NCBI GenBank assembly: GCA_013003325.1
Contig: JABDJU010000372.1
Span: 1-10,130, forward strand
Direction of reading: 5' to 3'
DNA length: 10,130 nt
From: Acidimicrobiales bacterium
Lineage (GTDB): Bacteria > Actinomycetota > Acidimicrobiia > Acidimicrobiales > SZUA-35
The notes beneath the pieces were generated by a model, which worked only from the letters and a program-made list of their open reading frames with translations, was not told where the DNA came from and ran no database searches. A program made the translations under genes and the position numbers. Below are positions 6,541 to 10,130 of this stretch, in pieces; position 1 is the stretch's first letter; each line of letters starts with the position of its first letter.

Positions 6541-7350
6541 GTGGCCGCACCAACCACCGCTCGCCCGTCGGGGCCGCAGAAAATCCGCACGCCCACGCGT
6601 GAACTTCCGGTCCCGCTGAACCTCTCCCAGACCGCCGTCGGTAAGAAGTGGGTGATGGCGGTCACCGGGGTCGTGTTGATCGGTTTCGTGCTCGGCCACA
6701 TGTTCGGCAACCTCAAGATCTACATCGGACCGGTGGCCGAGAACGGCGTGTGGGAGTACGACCTCGATGTGTATGCGGAGTACCTGCGGGAGCTACTGGT
6801 ACCGCTGTTCCCCCGCACCTGGTTCCTCTGGCTCCTGCGATTCGGCCTCATCGCAGCGTTCGGGCTCCACATCCACGCCGCCTACTCACTCACCTATCTC
6901 AACCAGAAGGCCAACCGAGCGTATGAATCCAAGCGCGACTGGCAGGCTGCCAACTGGGCCAGCCGCACCACCCGGTACACCGGCACGGTCATCCTGCTCT
7001 ACCTCATCTTCCACCTCGCCGACCTCACATGGGGCCTGCTCAGCAGCGACTGGGAGCGGGGCCACGTGCAGGCCAACGTGGTCGACTCTCTTTCCAATCC
7101 GCTGGTGGCACTCATCTACGCCGTCGCCACGGTCGCCCTCGCCGTGCATCTTTTTCACGGCGTCCGCAGCATGTTCCAGACACTGGGTCTGAACAACCCC
7201 CGCTACGCACTGATCCGCCAGGGCCTGCAATACGGGATCGCCGCCGTCGTCCTGGTCGGCAACCTCAGCTTCCCGCTGGCCGTGGTCACCGGCCTGGTCG
7301 ATGCCGATGCCAGCTGCGTCGGTCAGTCGGTCGAAGCCACCGACTGCTAG
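6541..7350 (+). CDS. sdhC: Succinate dehydrogenase cytochrome b558-type membrane subunit
   Basis: SdhC anchors complex II in the cytoplasmic membrane, binds haem and passes electrons from succinate to quinone, here probably menaquinone. The 269-residue protein shows five hydrophobic helices at about 37-56, 94-116, 147-167, 187-208 and 231-254, the layout of the single-anchor b558 type, which explains why no sdhD is present. SQTAVGKKWVMAVTG before helix 1 is characteristic. Candidate haem ligands are His53 (LGHMFGN), His110 or His112 (LHIHAA), His158 (IFHLAD) and His206 (LFHGVRS), consistent with a di-haem protein. The GTG start is chosen on the GGAG ribosome binding site. It is the first gene of sdhCAB and lies 33 bases before sdhA. 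Sizes and order resemble the mycobacterial Sdh1 operon, from memory. Confidence 0.93.
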   Translation: MAAPTTARPSGPQKIRTPTRELPVPLNLSQTAVGKKWVMAVTGVVLIGFVLGHMFGNLKIYIGPVAENGVWEYDLDVYAEYLRELLVPLFPRTWFLWLLRFGLIAAFGLHIHAAYSLTYLNQKANRAYESKRDWQAANWASRTTRYTGTVILLYLIFHLADLTWGLLSSDWERGHVQANVVDSLSNPLVALIYAVATVALAVHLFHGVRSMFQTLGLNNPRYALIRQGLQYGIAAVVLVGNLSFPLAVVTGLVDADASCVGQSVEATDC

Positions 7351-7371
7351 CTCATTTGCGCCAAAGAAAGT

Positions 7372-7376
7372 AGGAG
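7372..7376 (+). promoter_or_regulatory. Ribosome binding site of sdhA
   Basis: AGGAG at 7372-7376 lies seven bases before the ATG at 7384. It is the clearest Shine-Dalgarno sequence in the window and fixes the sdhA start. Confidence 0.75.
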
Positions 7377-7383
7377 CCACCTC

Positions 7384-7842
7384 ATGCCGCTGCCCGACTC
7401 GAAGACCCCTGAGGGTCCGATCGAAGAACGCTGGGACAACCACAAGTTCAAGATGAAGCTTGTGAATCCGGCCAACAAGCGCAAGTTCAAAGTGATCGTG
7501 GTCGGCACCGGACTGGCCGGCGCCTCGGCGGCGGCCACCATGGGCGAGCTGGGCTACGAGGTGGAAGTCTTCACCTTCCACGACACGCCGCGCCGCGGCC
7601 ACAGCATCTCGGCCCAAGGTGGCATCAACGCCGCCAAGAACTATCAGAACGACGGCGACAGCATCTACCGGCTGTTCTATGACACGGTCAAAGGCGGCGA
7701 CTTTCGCAGCCGAGAGTCCAACGTGTACCGCCTGGCCCAGGTGAGCGTCGACATCATCGATCAGTGCGCGGCCCAGGGCGTGCCCTTCGCCCGCGAGTAC
7801 GGGGACTGCTGGACAACCGTTCCTTCGGCGGCGCCCAGGTGA
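7384..7842 (+). CDS. sdhA: 5' fragment of frameshifted sdhA (FAD-binding part)
   Basis: As it stands, the frame from the ATG at 7384 ends at a TGA at 7840-7842 and gives 152 residues. Residues 1-139, to AREYG, are normal SdhA and include the Rossmann FAD motif and the covalent-FAD histidine. The last 13 residues, starting DCWTTVPS, are out of frame and match nothing. The fragment lacks the substrate-capping domain and could not be active alone. Confidence 0.8.
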   Translation: MPLPDSKTPEGPIEERWDNHKFKMKLVNPANKRKFKVIVVGTGLAGASAAATMGELGYEVEVFTFHDTPRRGHSISAQGGINAAKNYQNDGDSIYRLFYDTVKGGDFRSRESNVYRLAQVSVDIIDQCAAQGVPFAREYGDCWTTVPSAAPR

Positions 7843-9302
7843 GCCGCACGTTCTACGCCCGAGGCCAGACCGGACAGCAGCTGTTGCTCGGCGCCTACCA
7901 GGCGCTGATGCGCCAGGTGAATGCCGGCAAAGTCAAGCTGCACACCAGGGAAGAAATGCTCGATCTGGTAATGAAGGACGGCGAGGCCGTCGGCATCGTG
8001 TGCCGCAACCTCACGACGGGCGACATAACCAGCCACTCGGCCCACGCCGTCGTGTTAGCCACCGGCGGGTACGGCAACGTGTTCTACCTGTCGACCAACG
8101 CCATGTCCTGCAATGTCACCGCGGCGTGGCGAGCTCATCGCAAGGGTGCCTATTTCGCCAACCCCAACATGACCCAGATCCACCCCACGTGCATCCCGGC
8201 ATCCGACGAGTTCCAGAGCAAGCTCACGCTCATGTCGGAGTCGCTCCGCAACGACGGCCGCATCTGGGTGCCCCGCGACCGCGACGAGACCAGAGCGGCC
8301 CGCGACATCCCAGAAGAGGAGCGGAACTACTACCTCGAAGAGAAGTATCCGGCCTTCGGAAACCTGGTGCCCCGCGATGTGGCGTCCCGCAACGCCAAGG
8401 ACGTGGTCGACGCCGGCTACGGGGTCGGACCCCTGAAGAACGGCGTGTACCTCGACTTCAAACACGCCATCGAACGGGACGGTGCCGACACGATCAAGGC
8501 CAAGTACGGGAACCTGTTCGAGATGTACGAACGCATCACCGGCGAAGACCCCTACACCACGCCGATGCGCATCTACCCCGCCACCCATTACACGATGGGC
8601 GGACTGTGGGTCGACTACAACCTGATGACCACCATCCCTGGGCTCTATGCAACCGGTGAGGCCAACTTCTCCGATCACGGTGCCAACCGGTTGGGAGCAT
8701 CAGCGCTCATGCAGGGACTGGCCGACGGCTACTTCGTGATCCCCTACACGATCGGCGACTACCTGGCCGACAAACTCAACACCGACCCGGTGCCTACCAG
8801 CGACGAAGCTTTCAAGGTCGTCGAAGCCGAGGTACGCGACCGGATCCAGGGCTTCCTCGACATCAAGGGCACCAAGTCGCCCGACTACTTCCACCGCGAG
8901 CTCGGCAAGCTCGTGTGGGACTACATCGGCATGGCCCGCAACGCTGCCGGTCTCGAGAAGGCGATCGGCGAAATCCGGGCCCTGCGCGACGAGTTCTACA
9001 AAGACCTGAAGGTCTTGGGCACCTCCGACACGCTGAATCAGAGCGTCGAAAAAGCGGGCCGGATCGCCGACTTCTTCGAGCTGGCCGAGCTGATGGCCCG
9101 CGACGCCCTCGATCGAGAAGAGAGTTGCGGTGGCCACTTCCGCGAGGAGCACGTCCTGCCCGACGGCGAAGCCAAACGAGACGACGAGAACTTCCAACAC
9201 GTGAGCGCGTGGGAATGGCACGATGCCGACACACCGCAAACCAAACACGCCGAAGAGCTCACCTTCGAGTACGTGATCCCCTCCACCCGAAGCTACAAGT
9301 AG
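7764..9302 (+). CDS. sdhA: 3' fragment of frameshifted sdhA (capping domain, active site, C-terminus)
   Basis: This frame is open from a GTG at 7764 to the TAG at 9300-9302. Genuine SdhA sequence begins at LLDNRSFGG (7806); the residues before it are shadow translation of the 5' fragment. It carries the substrate-binding HPTC, PRDVASR, HYTMGG and NRLGASAL motifs and ends in the family-typical STRSYK. The GTG at 7764 has no ribosome binding site, so independent translation is unlikely. Confidence 0.8.
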   Translation: MRGPGRALRPRVRGLLDNRSFGGAQVSRTFYARGQTGQQLLLGAYQALMRQVNAGKVKLHTREEMLDLVMKDGEAVGIVCRNLTTGDITSHSAHAVVLATGGYGNVFYLSTNAMSCNVTAAWRAHRKGAYFANPNMTQIHPTCIPASDEFQSKLTLMSESLRNDGRIWVPRDRDETRAARDIPEEERNYYLEEKYPAFGNLVPRDVASRNAKDVVDAGYGVGPLKNGVYLDFKHAIERDGADTIKAKYGNLFEMYERITGEDPYTTPMRIYPATHYTMGGLWVDYNLMTTIPGLYATGEANFSDHGANRLGASALMQGLADGYFVIPYTIGDYLADKLNTDPVPTSDEAFKVVEAEVRDRIQGFLDIKGTKSPDYFHRELGKLVWDYIGMARNAAGLEKAIGEIRALRDEFYKDLKVLGTSDTLNQSVEKAGRIADFFELAELMARDALDREESCGGHFREEHVLPDGEAKRDDENFQHVSAWEWHDADTPQTKHAEELTFEYVIPSTRSYK

Positions 9303-9313
9303 GTACAGCCCAG

Positions 9314-10087
9314 ATGAGCGAAACCCTGAACCTCAAACTGCGTGTCTGGCGCCAGGCCGGCCCCGACGCCATCGGCGGATTCGCCGAGTACGACGCACCC
9401 AACGTGCCCACCGATGCCAGCTTCCTCGAAATGCTCGACATGGTGAACGAGAAACTGATCGAGAACGATCAGATCCCGATCGAGTTCCCCCACGACTGCC
9501 GCGAAGGCATCTGCGGAACGTGCGGCATGATGGTGAACGGGCAGGCCCACGGCCAAGAAAAAGCGACCGCCGTGTGCCAGCTGCACATGCGCAAGTTCAA
9601 CGACGGCGACATGATCGAAATCGAGCCGTGGCGAGCTGCCGCGTTTCCGGTGGTTCGCGATCTCGTTGTCGACCGATCGGCACTGGATCGGATCATCGAA
9701 GCCGGCGGCTACATCAGCGTGTCCACGGGCAACGCCCGCGACGCCAACGAAATCCTGGTACCCAAGGAGGTGGCCGACTCCGCCATGGACGCCGCCGCCT
9801 GCATCGGTTGTGGCGCCTGCGTGGCCGCCTGCCCCAACAGCGCCGCCCAGCTCTTCACTGCCGCCAAGCTGTGGCACCTCAACAGCCTGCCCCAAGGTCA
9901 ACCCGAGCGTTACCGCCGCACCGAGGCCATGGTCGAAACGATGGAGGACTTCTTCGGATCGTGCACCAACCACGGCGAGTGCACCGAAGCCTGCCCCAAG
10001 GCCATCAGCCAGGACTTCATCGCCTTCATGAACAAGGACTACGTCAAGTCGAAGGTCTTCAACCGCAGGCTCGCTGGGCAGAGATAA
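9314..10087 (+). CDS. sdhB: Succinate dehydrogenase iron-sulfur subunit
   Basis: SdhB carries electrons from the FAD of SdhA to the haem and quinone of SdhC through three iron-sulfur clusters. The 257-residue protein has an N-terminal ferredoxin domain with Cys62, Cys67, Cys70 (CREGICGTCG) and Cys88 for the [2Fe-2S] cluster. In the C-terminal domain, CIGCGACVAACP (Cys163, 166, 169, 173) and CTNHGECTEACP (Cys217, 223, 227) supply the ligands of the [4Fe-4S] and [3Fe-4S] clusters. All expected cysteines are present. The ATG at 9314 begins the conserved N-terminus MSETLNLKLRVWRQ, 11 bases after the sdhA stop. The only Shine-Dalgarno-like sequence, AAGTAGG, overlaps that stop, suggesting translation coupled to sdhA. 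It is the last gene of the operon in view, and no terminator hairpin was found in the 43 bases after it. Confidence 0.96.
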   Translation: MSETLNLKLRVWRQAGPDAIGGFAEYDAPNVPTDASFLEMLDMVNEKLIENDQIPIEFPHDCREGICGTCGMMVNGQAHGQEKATAVCQLHMRKFNDGDMIEIEPWRAAAFPVVRDLVVDRSALDRIIEAGGYISVSTGNARDANEILVPKEVADSAMDAAACIGCGACVAACPNSAAQLFTAAKLWHLNSLPQGQPERYRRTEAMVETMEDFFGSCTNHGECTEACPKAISQDFIAFMNKDYVKSKVFNRRLAGQR

Positions 10088-10130
10088 CTGCCTGCGCTCG
10101 CCTCCCGCGCGGCGTGGCGAACGTCGGCTT

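Larger units (their letters stand above)
7384..9302 (+). pseudogene. sdhA: Succinate dehydrogenase flavoprotein subunit, broken by a one-base frameshift
   Basis: SdhA oxidises succinate to fumarate on a covalent FAD at the cytoplasmic face of complex II. Adding one base near 7801-7805 restores a single frame of 639 residues, the usual family length. In that restored numbering the FAD-binding GTGLAGASAA is near residue 40, and His73 in GHSISAQGG is the expected covalent flavin ligand. The active-site residues are His267 (HPTC), Arg331 (VPRDVASR), His402 (THYTMGG) and Arg436 (ANRLGASAL). The expected EYGGLLDNRSFGG reads correctly up to EYG in one frame and from LLDNRSFGG in another. The four G's at 7801-7804 are where five would be needed. 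No other lesion was seen, which argues for a sequencing or assembly error, or a very recent mutation, in a central metabolic gene. It lies between sdhC and sdhB in one operon. Confidence 0.9.

Noticed and set aside
6886..7617. Minus-strand open frame of 243 residues across sdhC and sdhA
   Set aside because: It is opposite two well-supported sdh genes and has no family resemblance.
9293..9973. Minus-strand open frame of 226 residues opposite sdhB
   Set aside because: It is a shadow of sdhB, whose cysteine motifs prove the plus frame.
6541..10087. Missing sdhD as a sign of an incomplete operon
   Set aside because: The five-helix b558-type SdhC serves as the only membrane anchor in this class, so no sdhD is expected.
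10088..10130. Possible terminator or gene start after sdhB
   Set aside because: The 43 bases show no hairpin with a T-run and no supported start codon with a ribosome binding site.

Overview
The window is high-GC bacterial DNA, densely packed with genes. Its gene families point to Actinobacteriota: an actinobacterial-type AAA+/VWA pair, a three-gene b558-type succinate dehydrogenase operon, and start codons placed directly after -10-like boxes, as in leaderless transcripts. The high GC content and the form of the glycoside hydrolase family 2-like (GH2-like) protein would suit Acidimicrobiia or a related lineage. That placement rests on recalled similarity, not on a search. No mobile element, CRISPR array, tRNA, rRNA or sign of recent transfer was seen.

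Layout. (1) 1-192 holds the 3' end of a small membrane protein on +. (2) 186-1622 on - and 1715-3727 on + form a divergent pair, a MoxR/ChlI-like AAA+ ATPase and a protein with a von Willebrand factor A (VWA) domain and an intact MIDAS motif. They share a 92 bp spacer with a -10-like box just upstream of each start. Pairs of this kind usually act together as an ATP-driven remodelling or metal-insertion machine; the substrate here is unknown. (3) 3775-5928 and 5930-6343 on + are two genes one base apart: a GH2-fold protein that seems to have lost its catalytic nucleophile, and a small DUF3052-like protein. (4) 6344-6540 is the longest gap. It holds the likely sdh promoter, a possible operator and a leader hairpin. 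(5) 6541-10087 on + is sdhC-sdhA-sdhB, the membrane cytochrome b, flavoprotein and iron-sulfur subunits of succinate:menaquinone oxidoreductase (complex II). The last 43 bases hold nothing recognisable.

The main anomaly is in sdhA. The reading frame breaks at a run of four G's at 7801-7804, where one missing base splits an otherwise complete flavoprotein into two overlapping frames. All recognised active-site residues survive on either side, so this is a sequencing or assembly error, a very recent mutation, or (least likely) recoding. The second point of interest is the GH2-like protein with changed catalytic residues. I see no clearly new multi-gene system in this window.
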